Shown here piece after piece: positions 54,948-63,226 of a stretch of 64,000 nt of DNA. Location of the stretch: the NCBI GenBank assembly GCA_017745075.1, contig JAGIAD010000007.1, positions 1 to 64,000 of the forward strand, given 5' to 3'. The position numbers were made by a program, and so were the translations under genes. The notes under the pieces were generated by a model. It worked only from the letters and a program-made list of their open reading frames with translations. It did no database searches and had not been told where the DNA came from. Position 1 is the stretch's first letter. Every line of letters begins with the position of its first letter. The DNA comes from Sphingobacteriaceae bacterium (GTDB lineage Bacteria; Bacteroidota; Bacteroidia; Sphingobacteriales; Sphingobacteriaceae).

Positions 54948-55604
54948 TTAATAAAGTGCCTTCAGCCCAACAAGATTATCCTTCTCCCTTTGCCTTGCCC
55001 TATACACCTGCCCGGTCTGTGAATTGAAACTCCGCAAGAACAAAAGTTTGTCTTCGGTATCAGCAAACAGCCGATCAATCAAACGCAGCCTTTCCTCATC
55101 AGACATGCGCAAAGATCCAGCGGTCAGCACCGTTGCCAGCTCATCTAGGTTATCCAGGCTCTTCTCCAAAAGCTGCCCATACACCCTTGCCAGATAATCC
55201 AGTTCCTCCATGCTGAAACTGTCCGATGCAGAAAAAGCCCGGTAAGCCGCCTTGTACTCTGATACAATCTTCAGCTGCAATGCAATTATATCCGCCACCT
55301 TATGGTACTTCCTGACCTCCGGACTGACCAGCATCAGCCCATCCAGAAAAAACTCGTGCAGCGAAAAATTGCCTTTAGAGATGTTCCGTACCGTATTGTA
55401 ACCCGTACTCAGCACTTCATATCCTTTTTTCATATCCTTTAGGATATTCTTCAGCTGGCTGAGTTTTTCCACGTTTAACAGCAACTGCTTTGCCTCCGCC
55501 GATTGTCCATAAACACTACTCTGGCCAAGTCCAAAAAACACAAAGAGAAATACAGGAACAGGAACCTTAACAAAGCCCTTAAACAAAATCCTAATGCACC
55601 TCAT
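54948..55604 (-). CDS. TraI/VirB5-like conjugation protein, copy 3
   Basis: A periplasmic, mainly helical protein with a signal peptide (about 1-33). The repeated pattern MKKGYEVLSTGYNTVRNISK then GNFSLHEFFLDGLMLVSPEV is shared with the gene at 55591. A C-terminal MSDEERLRLIDRLFADTEDK element is common to all three copies. The length is 218 aa. It overlaps the upstream copy by 14 bp. Such proteins are candidate minor pilins (VirB5-like) of Bacteroidota mating channels. Confidence 0.75.
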   Translation of the reverse strand: MRCIRILFKGFVKVPVPVFLFVFFGLGQSSVYGQSAEAKQLLLNVEKLSQLKNILKDMKKGYEVLSTGYNTVRNISKGNFSLHEFFLDGLMLVSPEVRKYHKVADIIALQLKIVSEYKAAYRAFSASDSFSMEELDYLARVYGQLLEKSLDNLDELATVLTAGSLRMSDEERLRLIDRLFADTEDKLLFLRSFNSQTGQVYRARQREKDNLVGLKALY

Positions 55605-56256
55605 ACCACTTCATTAAATTATCCACCGATTTTTCTTCACGCAGTTTGATGCGTTGCATGATACTTACCTGCCCTGCAAAATCCCTGACAAAGCTTGTCC
55701 TATCCTGCATTAATCTATGGATCGTATCCAGCCGCGACAGCCGCTCCGCATCCCCCATTTCCAGCCGTCCCGAGGTCACCACCAAAAACAGTCCATCCAG
55801 GTCATCCCAGCATTCCGAAAGCACCTTATGCTCCACTTCCCTGACATAACCAAAGACAGCAAGGCTCAAGCCCTGCCGGGCTTTTAAAGCAGCAAACAGC
55901 TTCATGATCTCCAGTTGAAAGGAAACGATTTCTGCAACCTTGACCGACCTCCCGATGGCCGGATTGACCGAAGCCAGCGCGCTGATAAAACGGTTATGTA
56001 AACGGAACTCTCCACTGGCCAGATCCGATACCGTATTCCAGCCCGACCGTGCCACCTCATATCCTTTTTTCAGGTAACCCGCATACAGCTTTACCGCTGC
56101 GATCTGCTCCAGCAGGTATTTCTCCTGCGTTTTCTTCTGCGAAAACCACTCCGACCAGGTCTGGCAACGCGCCAGCGTGGCGCTCGACATCAACGCCATC
56201 AGCAGCGGAATACCAAAAACTCTTTTTATATTTATATCCATCATCTTATCTACCAT
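55591..56256 (-). CDS. TraI/VirB5-like conjugation protein, copy 2
   Basis: A secreted, coiled helical protein of 221 aa. A signal peptide (up to about 29) is followed by LKKGYEVARSGWNTVSDLAS, GEFRLHNRFISALASVNPAI and KVAEIVSFQLEIMKLFAAL, closely parallel to the next gene downstream. The two are ancient tandem duplicates. An alternative start is at 56244. It lies 16 bp from the oppositely oriented VOC gene, which separates it from the first TraI-like copy. Confidence 0.75.
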   Translation of the reverse strand: MVDKMMDINIKRVFGIPLLMALMSSATLARCQTWSEWFSQKKTQEKYLLEQIAAVKLYAGYLKKGYEVARSGWNTVSDLASGEFRLHNRFISALASVNPAIGRSVKVAEIVSFQLEIMKLFAALKARQGLSLAVFGYVREVEHKVLSECWDDLDGLFLVVTSGRLEMGDAERLSRLDTIHRLMQDRTSFVRDFAGQVSIMQRIKLREEKSVDNLMKWYEVH

Positions 56257-56271
56257 TTAATTGATTTACCT

Positions 56272-56628
56272 ATGAAAGCCTTTAGCTCTGCTATTGTGAT
56301 CCACGTATCCGACCTGCCCACTTCCCTTTCCTATTACTGCGATATCCTTGGCTTTAGTGAAGACTTCCGTTTTGGTGATTATGTCGGGATCATTCAAGGT
56401 AGTGTAATCATTCACCTCAATGGCCAGATCAACCAGGGCATCAAAAAGATCCCCGGCGGTGCCCACCTCTGCATCGACTGTGATACGGTAGACCGCTTTT
56501 ATGAACAGATCAAAGCCAAAGGAGCCCTCATCACCGTATCTATAGCAGACCGCCATTACGGCATGCGTGATTTTGCGGTCAATGATCCCGATGGGAACAC
56601 CCTGGTTTTCGGCAGTTCCATCGTCTAA
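56272..56628 (+). CDS. VOC-family (glyoxalase/bleomycin-resistance-like) protein inside the tra operon
   Basis: A small metal-binding or ligand-binding beta-alpha-beta-beta-beta protein. VIHVSDLPTSLSYYCDILGF opens the VOC fold, and the second module has the signature MRDFAVNDPDGNTLVFGSS. The length of 118 aa is complete for one VOC unit pair. It is the only plus-strand gene in the 50.6-61.6 kb tra operon, fitted between two TraI-like genes. It may confer resistance to an antibiotic or reactive compound, but the substrate is unknown. Confidence 0.88.
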   Translation: MKAFSSAIVIHVSDLPTSLSYYCDILGFSEDFRFGDYVGIIQGSVIIHLNGQINQGIKKIPGGAHLCIDCDTVDRFYEQIKAKGALITVSIADRHYGMRDFAVNDPDGNTLVFGSSIV

Positions 56629-56680
56629 AGCAGCTTTCAACAAACCACACGACCAGGCCGATAAAATCCCATCTTGCAAA

Positions 56681-57415
56681 CTACTCTATCCCATAAATCT
56701 CCTTTAAAGTAGCCACCTCATCCACTGACCTTGCCCGCTGGATACTGATCCCGATATTCTGCTTATTAAAAGCCTGCAGGTCACTGAAATTCGTATCCAA
56801 CCGCTCCGATGCTTTAGCAATAATTTCTAATCTTTCCCCATCACTCATCTGCGTTTTAAAACTGTTCACCACCAGCAGGATTTCGTCCACATTCTTCAGG
56901 CTTTCATCCAATATGCCCGAATAGACATTTTTCATATGTTCCAGTTCCTCTACCTTAAAGTGTTTATCCTGCTGGAAAAGCTTCCAGGCCCATTGGTATT
57001 CATCCACCAGTTTCACCTGTTTTGCCGTGAGTTCCCTGATCCTTTTAAAATAGGTGATCGCCGATTTCACCTCCCAGAGCTCCTGGTAATACTTGCTATA
57101 CAGCTCCTTCTGCCGCTGTGTCCAGTCCGCGATCTCGGTCAGTTTTAATTTCGAAAGCTGGTTTTCCAGCACCTTCTGTGCATTCTGTAACCAGACCGTC
57201 TCATTCTGCAGACGCTGCACCTTCAGGTCCACCGCCTTGATGACTTTTTTCACCCCTGCCTTTATCACTTCCAGTACCGCCAGCTGCGCACTTGCCCCTT
57301 TGGGCAAACTCACGCATATCGTCATGGCCGATATGGGAAGGATGATCATATAACTTTTCATAAGCTTCCTGATTTTAGCGGCGAGCATCGCGCCGCATTT
57401 TTTCACAAATTCCAT
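56681..57415 (-). CDS. TraI/VirB5-like conjugation protein, copy 1
   Basis: A secreted helical protein. A signal peptide is seen at MKSYMIILPISAMTICVSL (from the in-frame Met at 57361), so the true start may be 57361, which gives 226 aa, close to the other copies. The 57415 ATG adds 18 residues with KIRKL. The body has long helices (VQRLQNETVWLQNAQKVLEN, then YYQELWEVKSAITYFKR) and the C-terminal MSDGERLEIIAKASERLDT element. It matches the DUF4141/TraI-type proteins between traG and traJ in CTn elements. Confidence 0.8.
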   Translation of the reverse strand: MEFVKKCGAMLAAKIRKLMKSYMIILPISAMTICVSLPKGASAQLAVLEVIKAGVKKVIKAVDLKVQRLQNETVWLQNAQKVLENQLSKLKLTEIADWTQRQKELYSKYYQELWEVKSAITYFKRIRELTAKQVKLVDEYQWAWKLFQQDKHFKVEELEHMKNVYSGILDESLKNVDEILLVVNSFKTQMSDGERLEIIAKASERLDTNFSDLQAFNKQNIGISIQRARSVDEVATLKEIYGIE

Positions 57416-57446
57416 TGTCAATTGATTATTGATTTAAAAAAGACCG

Positions 57447-57827
57447 TTAATACACCTTCCTGTACAGCCTGCGCCCGATCAGCAGGTAAGCTGAATCCGG
57501 CACAAAACGGATCAGCCTGCCTTTTCGAATCTCCCGTACCAGCCCCGATCCCGGATCAAAGACCCCTGCCCAGGTTTCTCGGCCCCATTCCTGTTTACCT
57601 AGCTTCCCATCCGTCATCCGCTGGTAGCCTGTCCTGCGATCGATGACAAAGGCATTATCTCCTGCCCCAACCGAAATCACCAGCGTGTCCGAAGCCAAGG
57701 CAAATTCTCCCCTGGCATGGCTCACATACATGCCCGGTATAAAATCCTTTTTATGGTTTCCCATTTTACATGCACCGAGGATGCCCAGCAGCCCCAATGC
57801 GCAGCTCATTTTAAATACCTTTTTCAT
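57447..57827 (-). CDS. Small lipoprotein of the mating channel region
   Basis: Not recognised as a named family. A lipobox (LGILGACKMG, Cys about 20) marks it as a lipoprotein. The rest is a compact beta-rich domain of about 100 residues (SDTLVISVGAGDNAFVIDRR, then GRLIRFVPDSAYLLIGRRLY). The length is 126 aa. Placed between traG and the TraI-like genes, it could fill the VirB7-like lipoprotein role, which is inference from position. Confidence 0.65.
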   Translation of the reverse strand: MKKVFKMSCALGLLGILGACKMGNHKKDFIPGMYVSHARGEFALASDTLVISVGAGDNAFVIDRRTGYQRMTDGKLGKQEWGRETWAGVFDPGSGLVREIRKGRLIRFVPDSAYLLIGRRLYRKVY

Positions 57828-57889
57828 TGTTTAAGCTCCTTTTCTAAAATTTAAGAGATCAAAAAACCCAGCGACTTTACATCGTCAAC

Positions 57890-60388
57890 CTATTTCTGCA
57901 AAACCCTCATCTCCTCCGCCAGCACTGTGATACCCTTTTCCCTGCTCCCGTAACGCCGCGCATATTCCTCTACCTTAATCTTTTCGGTTTCCTCTGTAGT
58001 AAAAGTCAAATACTCTTCTAAACTGACCTCCGTCCTGTAGACCATTGATTTTTGCCCTCCCAGCGAGATAAATACCTCCTTGTACTTGCGGTTAGGATCA
58101 TTTGCCCTGTTCATCGAAAGGATCTGTTCCTTCTCTTTTTCACTTAAGCCCAACAGCTCCTGGATTTCCCCAAACCTGTTCTGGAACTTCGACTGATCCA
58201 GCAGGATCTTACACCCGGAACTATTGATGATCGCCTGCTTGACAATCGGGGAAGAAATAATATCTTCTACCTCCTGCGTTACCACGATCGCCTCCCCAAA
58301 GAACTTGCGCACCGTCTTGAACAAAAATTTCAGGTATTCCGCCATACCTTCCTTAGCAATCGCCTTCCAGCTTTCCTCGATCAGCATGATCTTTCGGATC
58401 CCCTTTAGCTTTCTCATTTTGGAGACATACAAATCCATAACGATCAGCGTAACCACCGGAAAAAGTATGGGATGTGACTTGATCGAATCAATTTCGAAGA
58501 CAATAAAGGGCTGGTGCAGCAGCTCCAGATTTTCCCTGGCATTAAGCAGGTAACCGAATTCCCCGTTTTTGTAATAAGGATTGAGCACAAAAAGGAAGTT
58601 ATCGATATCAAAGTTCCGCTCCTGTACCCTGCCGTCCTCTAGCACCTGCAGGAACTCGTCCATCAAAAACTCATAAAAGGAATCAAAGCAGGGAAAGATA
58701 TCCGGATTACGTCCCAAAAAACCATAATACAGGTTTAGCGCATTCGAAATAGCCACATACTCCGACTGGCGGTAGCTTTCCCCTTCCCGCTTCCAAAGCG
58801 CCAAAAGCAAAGTCTTGATACTTTCCTTTTTCTCGGTATCCATCACATCCCCTGCGGCAAGGAAAAAAGGGTTAAAAGCGATCGGGTTTTCCTCGGAATA
58901 AGTGAAATAGTAACCACCGGCATCCTCACAAAGCCCGCGGTAACTGTGGCCGATATCCACGATCACCAGATGGGCCTCCCCACGGAAACAGGAACGCATC
59001 AGGTGATTGGTGAGAAAACTCTTCCCTGATCCACTCGGCCCGAGCACAAATTTGTTGCGGTTATCGGTATAACCCAGCCGCATCGGCTCATCCGAAAGGT
59101 CCACATGTATAGGATAACCCGTAAGCCTGTCACCCAAACGCAATCCAAACCTTGAGTCTGAGGAACGGTAATTGCTCTCCAGGTTCAGAAAACAACAGGC
59201 CTGCTCTGCGAACGTATCAAAGGTATCGTTCATGGGAAAGTCAGCCTGGTTGCCCGGCACCCCCGCAAACCAAATCTGCGCCGCCCCATCAGTTTCCTTC
59301 TTACAGACCGCATCCATGCCCGCCACGGCGGAAGCCACCAGGTTCTTCAGCTCCTTCTGTCCAGCTGCATCCTCCGACCAGGCCATCACATTGAGATGTG
59401 CCTTGACGGTGAGCCGCTGCATCGTCACCGCTTCATTTAAAAAATCATTCACCGCATCCCTGCTCACCGCATTCTCCCTTGAATAAGCCGATAAAGACTG
59501 TAAACGCCTGCGCTTGGCCTCCAGCTGTTTCAGCGTCAAACCACTGTCCCCGATAAAAATGTACTGGTTATAAACATGCTCACAGTTCAGCAGCAAACCC
59601 AATGGGCTTGCAAAGCCTACCGAAAACTTAGTCCGCTCCGTAGAATAGGGATCATAATTGATCCGGGGCCCGCACATTGCCGGCAGATCCTCCGCATCAG
59701 AAAGCGTAAAAAGTTCCACTTTTTTCTCCCCCACCGAAATCCCATCCCGCAGGTGGATATCACGCAACACCGAAGGCGATTGCTCACCCAGCAAAAAACA
59801 GTAACGCTCAATAATCCCGGGTTGATTCGCGGTACCCGCCAGCGCATCATCATCTAACCTCGCCAGCGACACAAAACCACTGTCCGAGAGCACCCTTGAA
59901 AACTGCCCCACCGCATCCAGAAAATCCGACAACAACTGTTCATCGATAACAGATTTCGGCACAATGCTCTGCCGTAGGATATTGCAGTAAGCAGAACTGG
60001 ACAGCTTTCTGCCTGCAGGCTTTTTCGTCAAAAACACGTAACACTTATGCGCCAGCCTTTCCCTGCCGGAAAAGAACCGCTCACTCGATACGCTCAAAAA
60101 ATCCGCATCCGGCACCTCCTGAAAACCATAAGCCTCCCTAACAAACCAATCCTGTTTATGGAATACTGTATGCTCCGGCAAAAGCCTCATCGCCCTTACC
60201 CAACCCTGGTGAAAAGCTTCGTAATCCCCGGCACCAAGCGTAAAGATCTCCGGCAGCGAAACCTCAAAACCTATCGTAATATCCCCCTGCACCGAAAGGA
60301 TGCAATCCCTTTCCACCCGGTACACCGGGAACATGCCCGAAGCCTTTACCCCACCACCCGGCAAAACGCTTTCCCTATCTCTTCCCAT
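57890..60388 (-). CDS. traG: Conjugation ATPase TraG (VirB4 family)
   Basis: The cytoplasmic ATPase that powers pilus or channel assembly. Walker A FVLGPSGSGKSFLTNHLM lies at about residues 449-466 and Walker B IMLIEESWKAI at about 666-676. The terminal EVEDIISSPIVKQAIINSSG region is also typical. At 832 aa it matches the Bacteroidota CTn TraG group. Its start overlaps traF by 14 bp. This is the VirB4-type enzyme, not the VirD4 coupling protein, which is absent from the window. Confidence 0.95.
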   Translation of the reverse strand: MGRDRESVLPGGGVKASGMFPVYRVERDCILSVQGDITIGFEVSLPEIFTLGAGDYEAFHQGWVRAMRLLPEHTVFHKQDWFVREAYGFQEVPDADFLSVSSERFFSGRERLAHKCYVFLTKKPAGRKLSSSAYCNILRQSIVPKSVIDEQLLSDFLDAVGQFSRVLSDSGFVSLARLDDDALAGTANQPGIIERYCFLLGEQSPSVLRDIHLRDGISVGEKKVELFTLSDAEDLPAMCGPRINYDPYSTERTKFSVGFASPLGLLLNCEHVYNQYIFIGDSGLTLKQLEAKRRRLQSLSAYSRENAVSRDAVNDFLNEAVTMQRLTVKAHLNVMAWSEDAAGQKELKNLVASAVAGMDAVCKKETDGAAQIWFAGVPGNQADFPMNDTFDTFAEQACCFLNLESNYRSSDSRFGLRLGDRLTGYPIHVDLSDEPMRLGYTDNRNKFVLGPSGSGKSFLTNHLMRSCFRGEAHLVIVDIGHSYRGLCEDAGGYYFTYSEENPIAFNPFFLAAGDVMDTEKKESIKTLLLALWKREGESYRQSEYVAISNALNLYYGFLGRNPDIFPCFDSFYEFLMDEFLQVLEDGRVQERNFDIDNFLFVLNPYYKNGEFGYLLNARENLELLHQPFIVFEIDSIKSHPILFPVVTLIVMDLYVSKMRKLKGIRKIMLIEESWKAIAKEGMAEYLKFLFKTVRKFFGEAIVVTQEVEDIISSPIVKQAIINSSGCKILLDQSKFQNRFGEIQELLGLSEKEKEQILSMNRANDPNRKYKEVFISLGGQKSMVYRTEVSLEEYLTFTTEETEKIKVEEYARRYGSREKGITVLAEEMRVLQK

Positions 60389-60713
60389 AACCGCCCCCTA
60401 CTTTTAGATGGGTAAAAAGTTTCCTTGAATTGAACCACAGGTATACCGGAACCCGCCGCAAAGCCAAATACTTCATCAGCCCATACCTGCCAAAACGTTT
60501 GCTCAAAAAATTCACCCCCATAAACAATCCCGTTCCCAAAACCCCAGTCGCCGGAAGCAGCACCACCAACGGCAACCCCCAAATATAGCCCAGCGTAAAA
60601 CCCAACAGCAATACCACCAGCCCAGCACCCAGATAAGCAATGTACTGCGCCCTCAACCCCTTAAAACTGACCGGCCTGTTAAGCCCCTTATTGATCTGAT
60701 ACACCGTCCCCAT
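60375..60713 (-). CDS. traF: Conjugative transposon protein TraF (DUF4133, VirB3-like)
   Basis: A small inner-membrane protein of the channel. The sequence MGTVYQINKGLNRPVSFKGL is the family opening, with two hydrophobic helices (about 28-48 and 52-72) and a basic C-terminus (GRYGLMKYLALRRVP). The ATG at 60713 is used because the longer reading to 60770 overlaps traE; it leaves a 2-bp gap to traE. The length is 112 aa. Confidence 0.9.
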   Translation of the reverse strand: MGTVYQINKGLNRPVSFKGLRAQYIAYLGAGLVVLLLGFTLGYIWGLPLVVLLPATGVLGTGLFMGVNFLSKRFGRYGLMKYLALRRVPVYLWFNSRKLFTHLKVGGGYGKR

Positions 60714-60715
60714 AA

Positions 60716-61063
60716 TTACACCCCAAAAAATGATTTCAGCACCGAAGTCACAATCACCAAAAAAACGCAAGACCCAAACCAGGCCGCCGCCACCTTACCC
60801 GTATCCGGTTCTCCCGCATTCCACTTCTGAAACACCTTCACCGCACCGATAATCCCCACCACTGCACCAATCGCATACATCAGGTTCGCCCCGGTATTAA
60901 AATAACCCTTCACCTGATTGGTCGCCTCCTGTATCCCCGCCTGCCCGTTCTGCGCCAGCGCATCCCCAGCCTCCAGCAACAGAAGCAAGCAAACGCCCAC
61001 CATCCCAACCCAAACAAGCCTTTCCCAGACCGTCTTATTTACCTGTTTTTTACCCATATTCAT
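60716..61063 (-). CDS. traE: Conjugative transposon protein TraE (DUF4134, pilin-like)
   Basis: The VirB2-like major pilin candidate. The signal segment (VWVGMVGVCLLLLLEAGDALA) is followed by AGIQEATNQVKGYFNTGANL, the family motif, and two helices (about 58-78 and 90-112). The length is 115 aa. The start MNMGKKQVNK was copied, with its upstream sequence, to 62594-62625 elsewhere in the window. Confidence 0.92.
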   Translation of the reverse strand: MNMGKKQVNKTVWERLVWVGMVGVCLLLLLEAGDALAQNGQAGIQEATNQVKGYFNTGANLMYAIGAVVGIIGAVKVFQKWNAGEPDTGKVAAAWFGSCVFLVIVTSVLKSFFGV

Positions 61064-61092
61064 CTGCCCTTATTTATTCCTTAAAACTCAAC

Positions 61093-61593
61093 CTAAGCCC
61101 AAAAACCTGCAAGTTCCTGCTTCGAAAGCGCAAAAGGCGCATGCCCACTAATAAACGCCCTGACCTCCGCCAGCGCAGGATGATCCGCCATCTCCGGATA
61201 GATTCCCTCCAGCCCCGCCATCATCCGCATAAAATCCACCTTCTTCCCATCCATCTCCCCGATCAGATCAAAGCATTTGCTCACCTCATCCATCACATCA
61301 TCTGCCATCCCCACACTTTCAGCACTAACCCCGCTTTCCACATTTCCAGCGACCTGCGAACGGTCAAAAACCAGCTTCGATATCGCCACCTCCTGCACCC
61401 CAGCCTCCAACCTCACCTTTCCCATCACATCAGCAACACCACTGGAAACGGAAAAGCCATTACCTCCACCAGGTTCCCCACGGGCCCGGCACCAAACTTT
61501 TAAGCCATAAAAAAGGAGCCCAACTGCACAAATACCTATCAGGCAAGCAGCAACCAAAAAAATCGGCTGCCAATCAGAAAGAAAAAGTAACAT
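61093..61593 (-). CDS. Membrane-anchored hypothetical protein at the head of the tra operon
   Basis: Not recognised. One transmembrane helix (about 10-32, IFLVAACLIGICAVGLLFYG) is followed by a soluble acidic region and a conserved-looking C-terminus (HPALAEVRAFISGHAPFALS). The ATG at 61593 is preferred over the TTG at 61614. The length is 166 aa. It lies 29 bp ahead of traE and should be in the same operon. The last 30 residues are repeated in the chimeric gene at 62626, so the 3' end of this gene was a recombination source. Confidence 0.65.
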   Translation of the reverse strand: MLLFLSDWQPIFLVAACLIGICAVGLLFYGLKVWCRARGEPGGGNGFSVSSGVADVMGKVRLEAGVQEVAISKLVFDRSQVAGNVESGVSAESVGMADDVMDEVSKCFDLIGEMDGKKVDFMRMMAGLEGIYPEMADHPALAEVRAFISGHAPFALSKQELAGFWA

Positions 61594-61635
61594 CAAAGAA
61601 AATTTATCCGTCAAGCGGTATTGCTTAACTGGATC

Positions 61636-61660
61636 AAAGTTTCGCAGAACGCGAAACTTT
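61636..61660. promoter_or_regulatory. Inverted repeat upstream of the tra operon
   Basis: The palindrome-like 10-bp arms (AAAGTTTCGC/GCGAAACTTT) with a 5-nt spacer lie about 43 bp upstream of the first tra-operon start codon. It has no T tract, so a protein-binding operator or an mRNA leader stem is more likely than a terminator. Unproven. Confidence 0.35.
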
Positions 61661-61812
61661 ACGGCCGAGCTTGGGAAAATTTGCGCTAAAAAGCCCTTAC
61701 TGAATGATTAGCTTATGTTGAGATATAACAAAGCTTGGAAGAAATATTCTAGATAGTGTCTAGGAATACAGTTGCCCGCATTTATATTGCATTTTAAAAA
61801 ATGTGCTAAAGC

Positions 61813-61843
61813 AACAAAAGCCTTAACTTTCTGGTTAAGGCTT
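61813..61843 (-). terminator. Terminator after the immunity gene group
   Basis: A perfect 10-bp stem (61818-61827 with 61834-61843, AAGCCTTAAC/GTTAAGGCTT) with a 6-nt loop is followed on the minus strand by Ts (61816-61819). It lies about 330 bp downstream of the last immunity-like gene and ahead of the tra operon. Confidence 0.6.
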
Positions 61844-62173
61844 AATAAAGCTAGACAATAGCTATCATTTTTTGAAACTAAATCTTATTTTTTTCGACAC
61901 GTATCCACTAATTACATTACGTTTCGCTAAACGGAATCAAACACCAAGCTATAGCAGGGCGACACACTATCTCTGATACTGAATAAAGTTGACAGTATTT
62001 AAAGGTTATGACTTTTAGCTCAGAAATATTAACCCATTATCATAATAAACCCGTATAGAATGCCGAAAATTAGTATTTTATTCAATACCCAACATATTGA
62101 TGAGCCTTGAATAAAATACTATTTAGCAATAGCTTTCTCAATCATCTCCACTGCAAAGAAGAATGATAAAGGT

Positions 62174-62485
62174 TTATTCGATAGCTTCTTTAGCTACCTC
62201 CTGATCAAACCAAATATTAGTTTGAGTGCTCAAATGAAAACGAAAACCAAATGGCAAAGCCAGGTATTTTAATATGTCTGGTCTTTTAAATGCCAAATGA
62301 TAGTAATGGATTGTTTCTAATGTTAAAACATCACCATTGAAACTTTCAGAGGTTAACCACCATCCAGTCATATGGCTGGGAGGAAGATAACGAACGGCGT
62401 CTATTACCTGGGCATCAAAAATATCCTTAGATATCACAATCTGTTGACCAAATTTTTTTTGCAATAATCGCCCAAGTTTTAGCAT
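62174..62485 (-). CDS. Immunity-like hypothetical protein
   Basis: Not assigned to a named family. A soluble 103-residue protein with the pattern PPSHMTGWWLTSESFNGDVL then ETIHYYHLAFKRPDILKYLA and LPFGFRFHL, a compact fold of the sort found among polymorphic-toxin immunity proteins. The ATG at 62485 is preferred over the TTG at 62491. It is the last of three small genes running leftward from the toxin at the window edge. Confidence 0.55.
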   Translation of the reverse strand: MLKLGRLLQKKFGQQIVISKDIFDAQVIDAVRYLPPSHMTGWWLTSESFNGDVLTLETIHYYHLAFKRPDILKYLALPFGFRFHLSTQTNIWFDQEVAKEAIE

Positions 62486-62593
62486 TGACAAAGAATTTTA
62501 AACAAACCCCTTTGTTTATATGACGAAATAAATTTTAATCAGAATTTATGCAGTAATATGACGCTTGGTTTAAAACTTTTTACACTCCTTTCT

Positions 62594-62625
62594 TTCACTT
62601 GTTTTTTACCCATATTCATCTGCCC
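62594..62625 (-). pseudogene. Relic copy of the traE start region
   Basis: The bases around 62600-62625 repeat the start of traE and its upstream sequence (compare 61043-61077). The relic reads MNMGKKQVK and then diverges and stops after about 26 codons. It is directly downstream of the chimeric immunity-like gene, so both came with the same copied segment. Confidence 0.7.
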
Positions 62626-63096
62626 TTATTTATCCCCTAAAACTAAACTTAACCAAAAAAACACAAGCTCCGGCCTGGAAAGCACAAATGGTACATACGA
62701 AGCGATAAACGTCCTGACTTCCGCCTGCACAGGTTGAGCCAAAAATCTGTCCTCAGTAATCTGCACAGCTTTTAAAAACTTTTCCATAGCGCCAATATCA
62801 TTCATATCCCACCAAGAATCATTTACATAATTCTTAGTGTACTCTTCTTGTAAAAGCTCTAGTCGTTCAGTTGCTTCTAAAAAAGCTCCGATCCTTTCAT
62901 AAGATTCTGGAGGAATATCACCCCATACCGCTCCCCAAATAGTAACTTTAGAAAGATAGAAAGCAGCTGTAAATTTCCCTACATTAAAATTAGAGTAGGT
63001 AAAACCAAGTGTTAGATAGAGTTGATTGTCAATAATTTTTAGATAGAGGGCATCTGCAACAGATGATCCCAGAATCACCTTTCTATAACCAAGCAA
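62626..63096 (-). CDS. Chimeric immunity-like protein, probably 5' disrupted
   Basis: Residues about 1-115 (LYLTLGFTYSNFNVGKFTAA, then WGDIPPESYERIGAFLEATE) look like a small immunity-type domain, faintly like DUF4304. The last 30 residues (AEVRTFIASYVPFVLSRPEL) match the C-terminus of the protein at 61093. The annotated start is TTG at 63096, but coding sense continues upstream as EEIERGLALLGYRKV to an in-frame stop at about 63135, while the only upstream ATG (63146) is in another frame. A frameshift at the 5' end is likely. The length is 156 aa as read. Confidence 0.55.
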   Translation of the reverse strand: MLGYRKVILGSSVADALYLKIIDNQLYLTLGFTYSNFNVGKFTAAFYLSKVTIWGAVWGDIPPESYERIGAFLEATERLELLQEEYTKNYVNDSWWDMNDIGAMEKFLKAVQITEDRFLAQPVQAEVRTFIASYVPFVLSRPELVFFWLSLVLGDK

Positions 63097-63226
63097 CGCT
63101 AATCCTCGCTCAATTTCTTCTTGAACATATTTCTATTAATTTTCATTTTTTGTTCCTTCCTACCCCGTTGAAAGGAAAACCAAACGTTTTGAAGAGTTTG
63201 ATAATGTTGATATTCTACACTTTACC

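Larger units (their letters stand above)
61615..62173. other. 559-bp spacer with inverted repeats
   Basis: No gene. It holds a perfect 10-bp inverted repeat (61636-61645 with 61651-61660, AAAGTTTCGC/GCGAAACTTT, 5-nt loop) just upstream of the tra operon, possibly an operator or a small regulatory stem. It also holds a leftward terminator (61813-61843). Confidence 0.55.

Noticed and set aside
56266..56679. Minus-strand 137-codon ORF, which would have made the tra operon continuous
   Set aside because: It is antisense to a clear VOC-family gene, whose motifs are on the plus strand.
57890..60388. TraG considered as the VirD4 coupling protein because of its name in other systems
   Set aside because: The motif spacing and neighbours (traE, traF) fit the VirB4-type TraG of Bacteroidota elements; no VirD4-like protein is in the window.
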